Source: an uncultured Oscillospiraceae bacterium (lineage in GTDB: Bacteria; Bacillota; Clostridia; Oscillospirales; Ruminococcaceae). From it: a stretch of 63,443 nt of DNA. A program made the translations under genes and the position numbers. The notes beneath the pieces are model-generated. The model ran no database searches. It was given only the letters and a program-made list of their open reading frames with translations, and was not told the origin of the DNA. The DNA lies in assembly GCA_900542145.1 (NCBI GenBank), contig UQMF01000014.1:1-63443 (forward strand), in the 5' to 3' direction. The first letter of the stretch is position 1, and each line of letters opens with the position of its first letter. This document shows positions 7,939 to 16,792 of the stretch, piece after piece.

Positions 7939-8928
7939 ATGAAAATCAAGAAGATACTCGCATCGGTACTCGGTCTGGCACTCACTGCAAGCGTATTTGC
8001 AGGCTGCAGCTCAGGCAGCGGATCTGGCTCTGGTTCTGCAAGCGGAGACCTCATCAAGGTAGGAATAATCAACAACGACCCCAACGAGTCCGGCTATCGT
8101 ACAGCGAACGACAAGGACATGAAGGCTACATTCACAGAGGAGAACGGTTACGACGCTTCCTTTGCATACAGCCTTAAGAACGACGAGCAGATCGCAGCGG
8201 CACAGACATTCATTCAGTCTGAGGTGGACTACCTGCTCATCTCCGCCGCTGGCACTTCCGGCTGGGATTCCGTGCTCAAGGACGCTCAGGCTCAGGGAAT
8301 CAAGGTTATCCTGTTCGACAGAACCATCGACGCTGACGAAAGTCTGTACGAGGCTTCCATCGTATCCGACATGGCTAAGGAAGGTCAGACCGCAGTTGAC
8401 TGGCTGGCTTCCCAGGGACTTTCGGAGTACAACATAGTACATATCCAGGGCACGATGGGTTCCGCTGCACAGGTCGGCAGAACCGGCGCCCTCGACACCA
8501 AGGTAGCTGAGGACGACAGCTGGAACCTCGTTACACAGCAGACCGCTGACTGGAACGCAGAAACAGCGCAGCAGATCGTTCAGTCCATCATCGACAGCGG
8601 CACTTCCTTCAACGTCATCTACGCCGAGAACGATGATATGGCAAAGGGCGCAGTTGCAGCCCTCGACAAGGCTAACATCTCCCACGGCGTTGGCAAGGAC
8701 GTTATCGTAATGGGCTTCGACTGCAACAAGTGGGCTCTTGAGAATCTCCTTTCCGGCAGCTGGAACTACGATGGTCAGTGCAATCCTTTCCAGGCTTCCT
8801 ACATCGACTCCATCATCAAGGATCTTGAGAACGGCACATCTCCCGCAAACAAGGTCATCATTATGGACGAGAAGGGCTTCGACGCCTCCACAATCACTCA
8901 GGAGGACGTTGACAAGTACGGTATCTGA
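7939..8928 (+). CDS. Sugar-binding lipoprotein of an ABC importer (YtfQ/arabinose type)
   Basis: A 329-aa extracellular binding protein that captures the sugar and delivers it to the transporter encoded just downstream. The N-terminus MKIKKILASVLGLALTASVFAGC is a lipoprotein signal peptide with lipobox VFAGC, followed by a Gly/Ser linker. The rest is a periplasmic-binding-protein fold of the CUT2 pentose/galactofuranose class: KVGIINNDPNESGYRTAND, AAGTSGWDSVLKDAQAQGIKVILFDR, YAENDDMAKGAVAALD and VIVMGFDCN all align with the YtfQ pattern. GGAGG precedes the ATG at 7939. It is the first gene of the operon controlled by the promoter at 7792. L-arabinose as ligand is inferred from araR and araA alongside. 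Confidence 0.88.
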   Translation: MKIKKILASVLGLALTASVFAGCSSGSGSGSGSASGDLIKVGIINNDPNESGYRTANDKDMKATFTEENGYDASFAYSLKNDEQIAAAQTFIQSEVDYLLISAAGTSGWDSVLKDAQAQGIKVILFDRTIDADESLYEASIVSDMAKEGQTAVDWLASQGLSEYNIVHIQGTMGSAAQVGRTGALDTKVAEDDSWNLVTQQTADWNAETAQQIVQSIIDSGTSFNVIYAENDDMAKGAVAALDKANISHGVGKDVIVMGFDCNKWALENLLSGSWNYDGQCNPFQASYIDSIIKDLENGTSPANKVIIMDEKGFDASTITQEDVDKYGI

Positions 8929-9048
8929 TCGTTCTGAACAGCCTAGCTGAATCAGCTGATCAACCATGACGGAAACGGTCCGATATGATGGATAACAAAT
9001 CCCTTGTATCGGACCATTCTGTTAACTAACAAACCGGAGGCGAATACA

Positions 9049-10581
9049 ATGCGTGATGAAAATGTTGTTCTCAGGCTAGAGGGCATATGTAAGGAATTCC
9101 CCGGTGTGAAAGCGCTCCAGAACGTTGAATTCACACTGCACAAGGGCGAAATACACGCGCTGATGGGCGAGAACGGCGCTGGTAAATCCACACTTATAAA
9201 AGTACTCACCGGTGTATACGAAAAGGACGGCGGCAGCATCTATATGTCCGGCAATCCTGAGCCTGTCGTTATCAGATCGACCCAGGACGCCCAGAAAGCC
9301 GGAATAAGCACGGTTTATCAGGAAATCACACTCTGCCCGAACCTTACGGTCGCCGAGAATATGTATATCGGCAGATCAAAGGGCGCTTTCACCAAATGGA
9401 AGAAGATGTATTCGGACGCCGGAAAGCTTCTGAAATCGCTTGATATCCCGGCAAGACCGAATCAGCAGCTCGGAAGCTGCTCCCTTGCGGTCCAGCAGAT
9501 GGTCGCGATAGCCCGTGCGGTCGATATGGACTGCAAGGTGCTTATCCTTGACGAGCCGACTTCCTCCCTGGACGAGCAGGAAGTTGAGAAGCTGTTCAAG
9601 CTAATGCTCGACCTCAAGAGCCGCGGCGTTGGAATAATATTCGTAACGCACTTCCTCGACCAGGTTTACGCGGTCTGTGACAAGATAACGGTACTGCGCG
9701 ACGGTAAATTCGAGGGCGAGTACAACGCGGCGGACCTTCCGAAAGTCGAGCTGGTTTCCAAGATGCTCGGTAAGGACCTCAATAAACTGTCCGACATGGA
9801 CAAGCCCCACGAGGTCGGGCAGGAGACCAACGGCGAGGCTCCGGTATTCGAAGCGGAGGGACTTGTCAGCAACGCCGGCATAGCGCCTTTCAATTTCTCA
9901 ATAAGAAAGGGCGAGGTAAACGGCTTCACCGGACTTCTCGGCTCAGGCAGAAGCGAATCTGTCCGTGCAATATTCGGTGCGGACAGCGTAACAGGCGGCA
10001 CAGTCAAGATGAACGGCAAGACCGTCAGGATAAGAAAGCCGCTTGACGCAATGAAGCACGGCATAAGCTACCTCCCCGAGGACAGAAAGCACGATGGTAT
10101 CATCGGCGACCTGTCCGTCAAGGATAACATAATCCTTGCGCTCCAGGTAATGCGCGGAATGTTCCGTCCGATATCCAAGGCGGACGCTGCGAAATATGCC
10201 GACGAGTACATAAAGCTGCTGGAAATAAAGACGGCTTCCCCGGATACGCCGATAAAGTCGCTTTCCGGCGGTAATCAGCAGAAAGTTATCCTCGCAAGGT
10301 GGCTTCTTGCGAACCCCGTATACCTTATCCTCGACGAACCCACAAGAGGTATCGACGTCGGCACCAAGCTCGAGATACAGAAGCTGGTGCTCAAACTCGC
10401 CGCCGAGGGCAAGAGCGTAACGTTCATCTCCTCCGAGATAGACGAAATGCTGAACGTATGTTCAAGACTTATTGTAATGCGCGACAGAAAGACCGCAGGC
10501 GAGCTTACCGGCTCCGACCTGAACCAGTCCAAGATAATGGAAACGATCGCAGGAGGTGAAAAGGTTCATGAAAACGCTTGA
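9049..10581 (+). CDS. Sugar ABC importer ATPase with two nucleotide-binding domains (AraG/YtfR/MglA type)
   Basis: A 510-aa cytoplasmic energising subunit. Domain 1 (about residues 8-240) has Walker A GENGAGKST, a variant signature LGSCSLAVQQ and Walker B VLILDEPTSS. Domain 2 (about 265-505) has a degenerate Walker A GLLGSGRSE, signature LSGGNQQKV and Walker B YLILDEPTRGID. The weakened second ATP site is normal for this class. The ATG at 9049 (GGAGG at 9036-9040) is preferred over an upstream in-frame codon at 9004. It follows the binding-protein gene by about 120 bp, and its 3' end overlaps the next permease gene by 14 bases. Confidence 0.93.
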   Translation: MRDENVVLRLEGICKEFPGVKALQNVEFTLHKGEIHALMGENGAGKSTLIKVLTGVYEKDGGSIYMSGNPEPVVIRSTQDAQKAGISTVYQEITLCPNLTVAENMYIGRSKGAFTKWKKMYSDAGKLLKSLDIPARPNQQLGSCSLAVQQMVAIARAVDMDCKVLILDEPTSSLDEQEVEKLFKLMLDLKSRGVGIIFVTHFLDQVYAVCDKITVLRDGKFEGEYNAADLPKVELVSKMLGKDLNKLSDMDKPHEVGQETNGEAPVFEAEGLVSNAGIAPFNFSIRKGEVNGFTGLLGSGRSESVRAIFGADSVTGGTVKMNGKTVRIRKPLDAMKHGISYLPEDRKHDGIIGDLSVKDNIILALQVMRGMFRPISKADAAKYADEYIKLLEIKTASPDTPIKSLSGGNQQKVILARWLLANPVYLILDEPTRGIDVGTKLEIQKLVLKLAAEGKSVTFISSEIDEMLNVCSRLIVMRDRKTAGELTGSDLNQSKIMETIAGGEKVHENA

Positions 10582-11674
10582 AAAAACAGGCGGGAACAAG
10601 TTCCTTGCTTTTCTGAAAAGAGCGGTCAGGAATCAGATATTTATTCCGTTGGCAGCGCTGCTGATACTGGTGCTGTTCAACCTGATCGCTGACCCCTCGT
10701 TCTTTGCGATCAAATATGCTCCGAACAGTGTCGGCGATATGGTAATTTCGGGCAACATCATCACGATCCTCGACAACGCTTCGGAGCTTGCGATACTTGC
10801 TATCGGCATGACGCTGGTAACATCAGCTTCCGGCGGACAGGATATCAGCGTTGGTGCAACTATCGCAGTTGCAGGCAGCGTTGTACTCAGAGTCCTCTGC
10901 GGCGGCGAGGTCAGCCCGGCTACGCTCCACGCTCCGATAATCGTTGCATTCCTTGCCTGCGTTGTCGTATCAATGCTTCTGGGTGCGTTCAACGGCACCC
11001 TGGTGGCGTACTTCAAGATTCAGCCGATGGTCGCAACGCTTATCCTATTCACCGCAGGACGTTCCATAGCGGCATGGATAAACAACAACCAGCTCCCCGT
11101 CATCAATGATGAGAGCTTCGGCTGGTTCGGCAACTTCATTCCCGGACTGCCGCTTCCGACCCCGATATTCATTGCGGCGATATGCATTATAATCATCGCG
11201 CTGGTGCTCCGGTTCACAAAACTGGGACTGTTCACCCAGGCGGTCGGCATAAACTCCGAATCCTCCAGACTTAACGGTCTGAACCCCGCACGCATCAAGT
11301 TCATGACCTACGTCATACTTGGCCTGTGCGTTGCAGTCGCAGGCTTCATCAAGGTCAGCCGTATCTCCTCCATCAACTACTCGGTAGTTGCAAAGGACAT
11401 TGAGATGGACGCCATCCTTGCGGTAGCACTCGGCGGAAACGCCCTCAGCGGCGGTAAGTTCAACATGGCGTCCTCAATACTCGGCGCTTATGTTATCCAG
11501 TTCCTGACGACAACTCTTTATAAGTTCCAGGTAGCTCCTACTGCGCTCCCTGCATACAAGGCGGTCGTAGTAATTATCCTGGTAGTTCTCAGCGCTCCTA
11601 CTGTACGCAGCAAGCTTGCAGCGCTCCGCAAGAAGATAGCTTCTCGCAGGAATCCCGTCAAGGAGGCGAATTAG
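10568..11674 (+). CDS. Sugar ABC importer permease, subunit 1
   Basis: A 368-aa membrane protein of the BPD_transp_2 (CUT2) class with eight to ten hydrophobic segments. Typical motifs are GMTLVTSASGGQDISVGAT near residues 85-105, ALGGNALSGGKFN near 290 and GINSESSRLNGLNP. The ATG at 10568 sits 11 bases after AGGAGG (10551-10556); the earlier GTG at 10556 overlaps that site and is unlikely. With the second permease it should form the transmembrane heterodimer. Confidence 0.92.
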   Translation: MKTLEKTGGNKFLAFLKRAVRNQIFIPLAALLILVLFNLIADPSFFAIKYAPNSVGDMVISGNIITILDNASELAILAIGMTLVTSASGGQDISVGATIAVAGSVVLRVLCGGEVSPATLHAPIIVAFLACVVVSMLLGAFNGTLVAYFKIQPMVATLILFTAGRSIAAWINNNQLPVINDESFGWFGNFIPGLPLPTPIFIAAICIIIIALVLRFTKLGLFTQAVGINSESSRLNGLNPARIKFMTYVILGLCVAVAGFIKVSRISSINYSVVAKDIEMDAILAVALGGNALSGGKFNMASSILGAYVIQFLTTTLYKFQVAPTALPAYKAVVVIILVVLSAPTVRSKLAALRKKIASRRNPVKEAN

Positions 11675-11675
11675 T

Positions 11676-12713
11676 ATGAAATTTCTGAAAAACGCCAACG
11701 GCAGTTCACGGAGATTATCTGACTCTAATCTGCTTCTGGTTATCACCATTGCGATATTCGTTGTAATGTATATCTGCGCTGTGGCGTTCATCGGCTCCGG
11801 CTTCACGAAGGTGCAGACCTTCTTCAACATACTCAACGAAAACGCGGCTCTGATAATCCTCTCCTGCGGAATGAGCCTTGTAATGATAACCGGCGGTATC
11901 GACATCTCGGTCGGCGCAGTTACGGCGCTCGTATGTATGTGCTGCGCAATGAACCTCGACTACGGCGGAGGCAATGTATTTACCTCTATCCTCATAGCCC
12001 TTGGAATAGGCACCGCTTTCGGACTTGTCCAGGGTTATCTGATAGCGTATCTGGAGATACAGCCGTTCATTGTAACACTGGCTGGAATGTTCTTTGCAAA
12101 GGGCATGACCACCATCGTCAACGCAACGCAGTTCAACGTTGAGAACGAAGAGTTCCGCGCACTCAAGGAAACAAGAATATCACTTCCCGGAATAGGCTCC
12201 ACCAACAAGCATGGCGTATTTGTTCCGGCGTACATAGAAATAGGCGTGGTAGTCGCGCTGCTGATTGTGGCAATACTGTTCGTGGTCCTCAAATGGGGCA
12301 AGCTCGGACGCGGTTTTTACGCTATCGGCGGAAACAGCCAGAGCGCAAATATGCTCGGTATCAACGTCAAGCGCACAAAGTTCTTCGCTTACCTGATGTG
12401 CGGAGTGCTCGCAGGTATAGGCGGCTTTGTTTACTTCCTTCATGTCGGCTCCGGTTCACCCTCCCATGCAAGCGGAGCCGAGATGAATGCGATCGCTTCA
12501 TCCATCATCGGCGGCACGATGCTCTCCGGCGGTTCGGGCAACATCATAGGAACGCTGTTCGGAGTCATCTCGCTGAGTACGATAAAGAACATCGTTTCCT
12601 CCCTCGGACTTGACGACGCATGGTGGACGAACATTACCGTTGCGGCAATGATCTGCCTGTTCCTTGTTATCCAGAGCGTGGTTCTTTCCAGAAAGAACAA
12701 GAAAAAGGCATAA
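11676..12713 (+). CDS. Sugar ABC importer permease, subunit 2
   Basis: A 345-aa CUT2-type permease (YjfF-like) with about nine membrane segments. Motifs include SCGMSLVMITGGIDISVGAV, AIGGNSQSANMLGINV and GGTMLSGGSGNIIGTL. The ATG at 11676 comes one base after the stop of the first permease and is preceded by AGGAGG. A hairpin with a short T-run follows at 12718-12751, between this gene and araA. Confidence 0.92.
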   Translation: MKFLKNANGSSRRLSDSNLLLVITIAIFVVMYICAVAFIGSGFTKVQTFFNILNENAALIILSCGMSLVMITGGIDISVGAVTALVCMCCAMNLDYGGGNVFTSILIALGIGTAFGLVQGYLIAYLEIQPFIVTLAGMFFAKGMTTIVNATQFNVENEEFRALKETRISLPGIGSTNKHGVFVPAYIEIGVVVALLIVAILFVVLKWGKLGRGFYAIGGNSQSANMLGINVKRTKFFAYLMCGVLAGIGGFVYFLHVGSGSPSHASGAEMNAIASSIIGGTMLSGGSGNIIGTLFGVISLSTIKNIVSSLGLDDAWWTNITVAAMICLFLVIQSVVLSRKNKKKA

Positions 12714-12717
12714 CACA

Positions 12718-12751
12718 AGCCGCACTGAATATTAGTTCGGTGCGGCTTTTC
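12718..12751 (+). terminator. Hairpin/attenuating terminator between permease and araA
   Basis: AGCCGCAC (12718-12725) pairs with GTGCGGCT (12740-12747), then TTTT. The inner bases TGAA/TTCG extend the stem imperfectly. It probably lowers araA expression relative to the importer rather than ending the operon. Confidence 0.65.
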
Positions 12752-12768
12752 TGTGAAGGAGAATTATT

Positions 12769-14235
12769 ATGAACAAGATATACTTTGTTACCGGAAGCCA
12801 GGATCTGTATGGTGAGGAAACCCTTGCGCAGGCCGCTAAGGACAGCACTCAGATGGCTGATTTTCTGAATGAAAAGCTCTCGGACATCGCAGAAGTCGTA
12901 TTCCAGCCGGTGGTAAAGACCGCTGACGAAGCCGAGGACATCTGCGTGCGCGCCTCCTCCGACAAGGAGTGCATAGGCGTTATCATGTGGATGCACACAT
13001 TCTCGCCCGCCAAGATGTGGATAAAAGCGCTGAAAGCCCTGAAAAAGCCAATGCTCCATCTGCACACGCAGTTCAACGAGAAGCTCCCCTACGACAGCAT
13101 CGACATGGACTTCATGAACCTCAACCAGTCTGCGCACGGCGATCGCGAGTTCGGGTTCATCTGCACAAGGCTCGGCATCAAGCGCGAGGTCGTTGCAGGC
13201 TACTATCAGCACGAGGACGTTATAGAGAAGATCCGCAGATTCGCTCATGCGGCTTCCGCAGTATCGTTCAGCAGGACTTTAAGGGTAGCGATGCTCGGAA
13301 ACAATATGCGTGATGTTGCAGTCACTGACGGCGACCGCGTTGAAAGCGAGATACGCTTCGGCTGGAACGTGAACTACTACGGTATAGGCGACGTAGTGGA
13401 GATCGCCGACGGCGTTACCGAATCCGAGATAGACGCCAAAATGGCTGAATACACCAAAAAGTACACGATGGCGACGGACAACATCGCCGCTGTCCGCGAG
13501 CAGGCTAAATATGAAGCTGCTCTCGACAAGTTCATTGCACGGGAAAAGATAGGCGCGTTCACAGATACGTTCCAGGATCTCCACGGGTTGAACCAGCTCC
13601 CCGGAATCGCGGCGCAGAATCTCATGGCAAAAGGCGTGGGCTTCGGTCCGGAGGGCGACTACAAGACTGCGGCTCTCGGTGCGGTGCTGTTCAGAATGTC
13701 CGAGGGAAGAAAGGGTTCCACCGGATTCATGGAGGACTACACCTACGACCTCACTTCCGGCGAGGAGCTGGAGCTTGCGGCGCATATGCTGGAGGTATCC
13801 CCGGTGTTCGCAGCAAACAAGCCTGAAATCCAGGTACACCCGCTTGGGATCGGGGGAAAATCCGACCCGGCGCGCCTTGTGTTTGATGGAATTGACGGCG
13901 AGGGAATCGCGGTTTCCATGATAGACCTTGGCGATAGATTCCGTCTTGTATGCGCTGAGATCACGCTTGTAAAGCAGCCTGCTCCCATGCCGAAACTCCC
14001 CGTTGCAAGGCTGATGTGGAAGCTGAAGCCCGATTTCGCAACCGGAGCGGCTGCGTGGATATACGCCGGCGGTGCACACCATGCGGTGGTTTCCACGGCG
14101 CTCACTGTCGATGATATCCGCCTGTTTGCAAAGATGACGAATACGGAACTTGTGGTCATTGATGACAAGACCGACATAAACAGCTTTGAGCAGCAGCTTG
14201 CATTACTTGACGCTGCTGCGGCTCTCAAGAGGTGA
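12769..14235 (+). CDS. araA: L-arabinose isomerase
   Basis: A 488-aa cytoplasmic Mn2+-dependent isomerase that converts L-arabinose to L-ribulose, the first step of arabinose catabolism. Family landmarks are the start YFVTGSQDLYGEETL, MWMHTFSPAKMWI, LHLHTQFN, the metal/catalytic region GFGPEGDYKTAALG followed by GRKGSTGFMEDYTYD, and EVSPVFA near residue 345. Length is normal for the family (about 500). GAAGGAG precedes the ATG. It is followed after four bases by the broken kinase gene. Confidence 0.96.
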   Translation: MNKIYFVTGSQDLYGEETLAQAAKDSTQMADFLNEKLSDIAEVVFQPVVKTADEAEDICVRASSDKECIGVIMWMHTFSPAKMWIKALKALKKPMLHLHTQFNEKLPYDSIDMDFMNLNQSAHGDREFGFICTRLGIKREVVAGYYQHEDVIEKIRRFAHAASAVSFSRTLRVAMLGNNMRDVAVTDGDRVESEIRFGWNVNYYGIGDVVEIADGVTESEIDAKMAEYTKKYTMATDNIAAVREQAKYEAALDKFIAREKIGAFTDTFQDLHGLNQLPGIAAQNLMAKGVGFGPEGDYKTAALGAVLFRMSEGRKGSTGFMEDYTYDLTSGEELELAAHMLEVSPVFAANKPEIQVHPLGIGGKSDPARLVFDGIDGEGIAVSMIDLGDRFRLVCAEITLVKQPAPMPKLPVARLMWKLKPDFATGAAAWIYAGGAHHAVVSTALTVDDIRLFAKMTNTELVVIDDKTDINSFEQQLALLDAAAALKR

Positions 14236-14239
14236 TAGT

Positions 14240-14950
14240 ATGACTATACAGGAAAAAATACAGAACAACAAGACCTACCTCGGCATAGAATTCGGCTCCA
14301 CCAGAATCAAGGCGGTGCTCATCGACGACACATTCGCGCCAATCGCTTCCGGAAGCCACGACTGGCAGAACCGCTACGAGAACGGCGTGTGGACCTACTC
14401 CCTCGACGACATCACCACCGGACTTCAGCACTGCTACGCAAGCCTTGTGGAGGACGTCGAGAGCAAATACGGCGTAGTTCCCACGGGCTACGGCGCAATG
14501 GGAATCTCCGGCATGATGCACGGCTACATGGCATTCGGCAAGGATGACAGACTGCTGGTTCCGTTCCGCACATGGAGAAATACGATAACCGAGCAGGCGG
14601 CGTCCGAGCTGTCGGAGCTGCTCGGGTTCAATATCCCCCAGCGCTGGAGTATTGCACACCTCTACCAGGCGGTGCTTAACGGCGAGGAGCACGTCAAGGA
14701 TATCGCGCACATCAACACGCTTGCCGGATATATCCACTACCAGCTGACCGGAAAGCGCCAGGTGGGCATTGGCGAAGCCTCCGGAATTTTCCCGGTGGAC
14801 GGCATCGGGTACAACGCGGAGTACATCGCGAAAGTCGATGAGAAGCTTGCGGAAAAGGGATTCTCCGGGAAGCTTGCGGAAGTCCTCCCGGGGTGCTCAA
14901 CGCAGGTGCAAGGGAAGCCGCGCTGACTGCGGAGCTGAGCGGTCACCCGG
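14240..14950 (+). pseudogene. FGGY-family sugar kinase (ribulokinase-like), truncated and frame-shifted
   Basis: The first 220 or so residues are a normal FGGY kinase N-terminal domain (TYLGIEFGSTRIKAVLID phosphate-binding motif, GISGMMHGYMAF, WRNTITEQAA, RWSIAHLYQA). The frame then stops at 14926. The +1 frame continues with protein-like sequence (GVLNAG, REAALTAEL) for a few codons before joining unrelated sequence. Intact members are about 530 aa, so more than half of the protein, including the ATP-binding C-terminal domain and FGGY motif, is missing. In position this is the araB-equivalent of the locus. Confidence 0.82.
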
Positions 14951-14990
14951 TCGCAAAGCCTGCGCTTTATGACATGCTGTATTACCACGC

Positions 14991-15158
14991 GCTGACCCGC
15001 ACGAGGCAGTCCACAATTCCGTGGTGCTGGAGGAAGTCGCATTCATGAACTTCCATGCACTGACCATCGCCCCCACAGCAGGCAGAATGCAGCAGGAACT
15101 CCTGGATAAGCACTACCTGCGCAAGCACGGCGCGAATGCGTATTATGGGCAGGGCTGA
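14991..15158 (+). pseudogene. araD: 3' fragment of araD (L-ribulose-5-phosphate 4-epimerase)
   Basis: Reading in frame to the stop at 15156-15158 gives ADPHEAVHNSVVLEEVAFM and then QELLDKHYLRKHGANAYYGQG. This is the recognisable C-terminus of AraD, which converts L-ribulose-5-phosphate to D-xylulose-5-phosphate. Only about 55 codons remain and there is no start. A deletion has joined the middle of the kinase gene to the end of araD. A further open stretch to about 15251 (TIEQIQTAHHVISARLAGIP) is of unknown origin. Confidence 0.8.
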
Positions 15159-15290
15159 TATATCATATACACCATAGAGCAGATACAGACGGCACATCAC
15201 GTCATCAGCGCCAGGCTGGCAGGCATCCCTGCCATTGACGAGGAATTCTGATGCCCCGTACATATTCCACTTCTGCTGAACACCCGAAAA

Positions 15291-15327
15291 CGCCCCTCTG
15301 AACATTGTGTTCGGAGGGGCGCTGACT
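15291..15327. terminator. Strong hairpin between the converging arabinose and PNP genes
   Basis: A perfect 14-bp stem: CGCCCCTCTGAACA (15291-15304) with TGTTCGGAGGGGCG (15308-15321), loop TTG. The T-run is imperfect (GACTTGTTTT on the plus strand). It lies where the two transcription units converge. Confidence 0.65.
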
Positions 15328-15346
15328 TGTTTTATCTGACGTTATT

Positions 15347-16177
15347 TCACGAGCCTGCGATATCCGCTATCGCCTGGGTTACGAGCCTCTTGAACAGGGG
15401 AGCCACGCGGTCGGCGGTTTCCTGGACTTCCTTGTGGGTGAGCGGATTCACGGATATTCCTGCGGCGAGGTTGCTTATGCAGGAAATTCCGCAGATCTCC
15501 ATTCCGGCGTGCCGGGCGGCGATCGCCTCGATGGCGGTGGACATACCCACGGCGTCCGCGCCAAGGCGCTCATACGCGCGTATCTCGGAGGGAGTTTCGT
15601 ACTGCGGACCGGTGGTCTGGATATACACGCCCCTGCGCAGCGGAACTCCGGCGGTGACAGCGGCGTTCTCAACGATCTTCTGGAGCCTGCGGCTGTACAC
15701 CTCGGACATGTCCGGGAACCTTACTCCCAGTTCCTCGATATTCTCACCGATGAGCGGCGAGGGGACGGACATGGAGATGTGGTCGGTTATCAGCATGAGG
15801 TCGCCGGCGCTGAAGCTGCGGTTGATTCCTCCGGCGGCGTTCGTCAGAAACAGCACCTTCGCCCCCATGAGCTTCATCAGCCGCACGGGAAGCACCACGT
15901 CCTGGGGTCTGTATCCCTCGTAGAAGTGCACTCTGCCCTGCATTGCGACGATCGGAACGCCCCCGGCGTATCCGAACACGAATCTGCCCTTGTGCCCGGG
16001 CACGGTGGACACCGGGAATCCCTCGATGTCGTGGTAATCCAGCGTTTCAACGACATCCATCGTGTCGGCGTAGTCGCCGAGGCCGCTGCCGAGTATCAGC
16101 GCAAGCTCCGGTCTGAAGCTTATCTTTTGCTGCACGCACTCATAGCATTTCATCAGCTTTTCGTAATCTGCGTTCAT
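15347..16177 (-). CDS. Purine nucleoside phosphorylase
   Basis: A 276-aa cytoplasmic enzyme that splits purine nucleosides with phosphate to give the base and (deoxy)ribose-1-phosphate. Landmarks of the trimeric PNP-I family are LALILGSGLGDYAD (phosphate binding), VPGHKGRFVFG, GRVHFYEGY, LFLTNAAGGIN and the purine site VGMSTAIEAIAARH. The frame extends upstream to 16303, but the ATG at 16177 gives the normal family length and overlaps the preceding stop as ATGA. It ends the operon ahcY - DUF2625 gene - PNP; removing the adenosine or inosine produced by SAH hydrolase fits the placement. Confidence 0.93.
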   Translation of the reverse strand: MNADYEKLMKCYECVQQKISFRPELALILGSGLGDYADTMDVVETLDYHDIEGFPVSTVPGHKGRFVFGYAGGVPIVAMQGRVHFYEGYRPQDVVLPVRLMKLMGAKVLFLTNAAGGINRSFSAGDLMLITDHISMSVPSPLIGENIEELGVRFPDMSEVYSRRLQKIVENAAVTAGVPLRRGVYIQTTGPQYETPSEIRAYERLGADAVGMSTAIEAIAARHAGMEICGISCISNLAAGISVNPLTHKEVQETADRVAPLFKRLVTQAIADIAGS

Positions 16178-16791
16178 TCTTCCGCACCTCCGTCGTTTTC
16201 GTCTTCCTGTCCTGCCTGCTTCTTCATTACGCCTATCTCCACGTCCTGGAGCTGGTTCATGGGGACTGCCGCCGCGGAGCGCTTCTCGTCCGAAGGTTCC
16301 CACAGGGGCGGATAAAGGCTCACGCCCTTGTCCGCCGGGAGCTGGTCAAAGAGCACTCCCGGGCACTCCTTCACATAGTCGCGGTAGAACCTGTCCATGT
16401 CCTCGCTGCTGCACGCGAATTCCAGCAGCTCGGCGTAGTCGTCGCCGAATTCCTCCACGGCAAGCTCGTCCGGCGCGAGATAGAGCAGTGTGCCGTCCTT
16501 GCCAAGCCCGAATATTCCGCCGAATACGTCCTCGGCGACTATCGTCATTCCGGTTTCGGCAAGGCGCTGGTTGCGTTCGAAGAAGTCTATCGTGCCGCTG
16601 CCCAGGAGCCGGAGCATTCCGTTGACGGAAACTCCGCCGGTGCCTGCCAGCACCGCCGCCAGCGGTGAGAAATCCCCGGGCTGGGAACGGACTTTACGCG
16701 CCTTTTCCTCGTCCGGCGGAAGCACGATGATGTCGCAGCCGGAATCCCCGAACATCTGCTGTATCCTGCCGAACTGTTCTTCAAAGGTCAT
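16174..16791 (-). CDS. DUF2625-family protein
   Basis: A 205-aa soluble protein. The core (residues about 45-150) matches the DUF2625 pattern: NGMLRLLGSGT, TIVAEDVFGGIFGLG, GTLLYLAPDELAVEEFGDDYAELLEFA and DMDRFYRDYVKE. The C-terminus is acidic and charged (KKQAGQEDENDGGAEE). No catalytic role is known for the family. It is translated between ahcY (one-base gap) and PNP (4-base ATGA overlap), so it is translationally coupled to both. Confidence 0.75.
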   Translation of the reverse strand: MTFEEQFGRIQQMFGDSGCDIIVLPPDEEKARKVRSQPGDFSPLAAVLAGTGGVSVNGMLRLLGSGTIDFFERNQRLAETGMTIVAEDVFGGIFGLGKDGTLLYLAPDELAVEEFGDDYAELLEFACSSEDMDRFYRDYVKECPGVLFDQLPADKGVSLYPPLWEPSDEKRSAAAVPMNQLQDVEIGVMKKQAGQEDENDGGAEE

Positions 16792-16792
16792 G

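Noticed and set aside
15434..16315. Long plus-strand reading frame opposite the purine nucleoside phosphorylase gene
   Set aside because: It is the antisense shadow of a GC-rich conserved gene; its translation is His/Arg/Val-rich with no known motif and no ribosome binding site.
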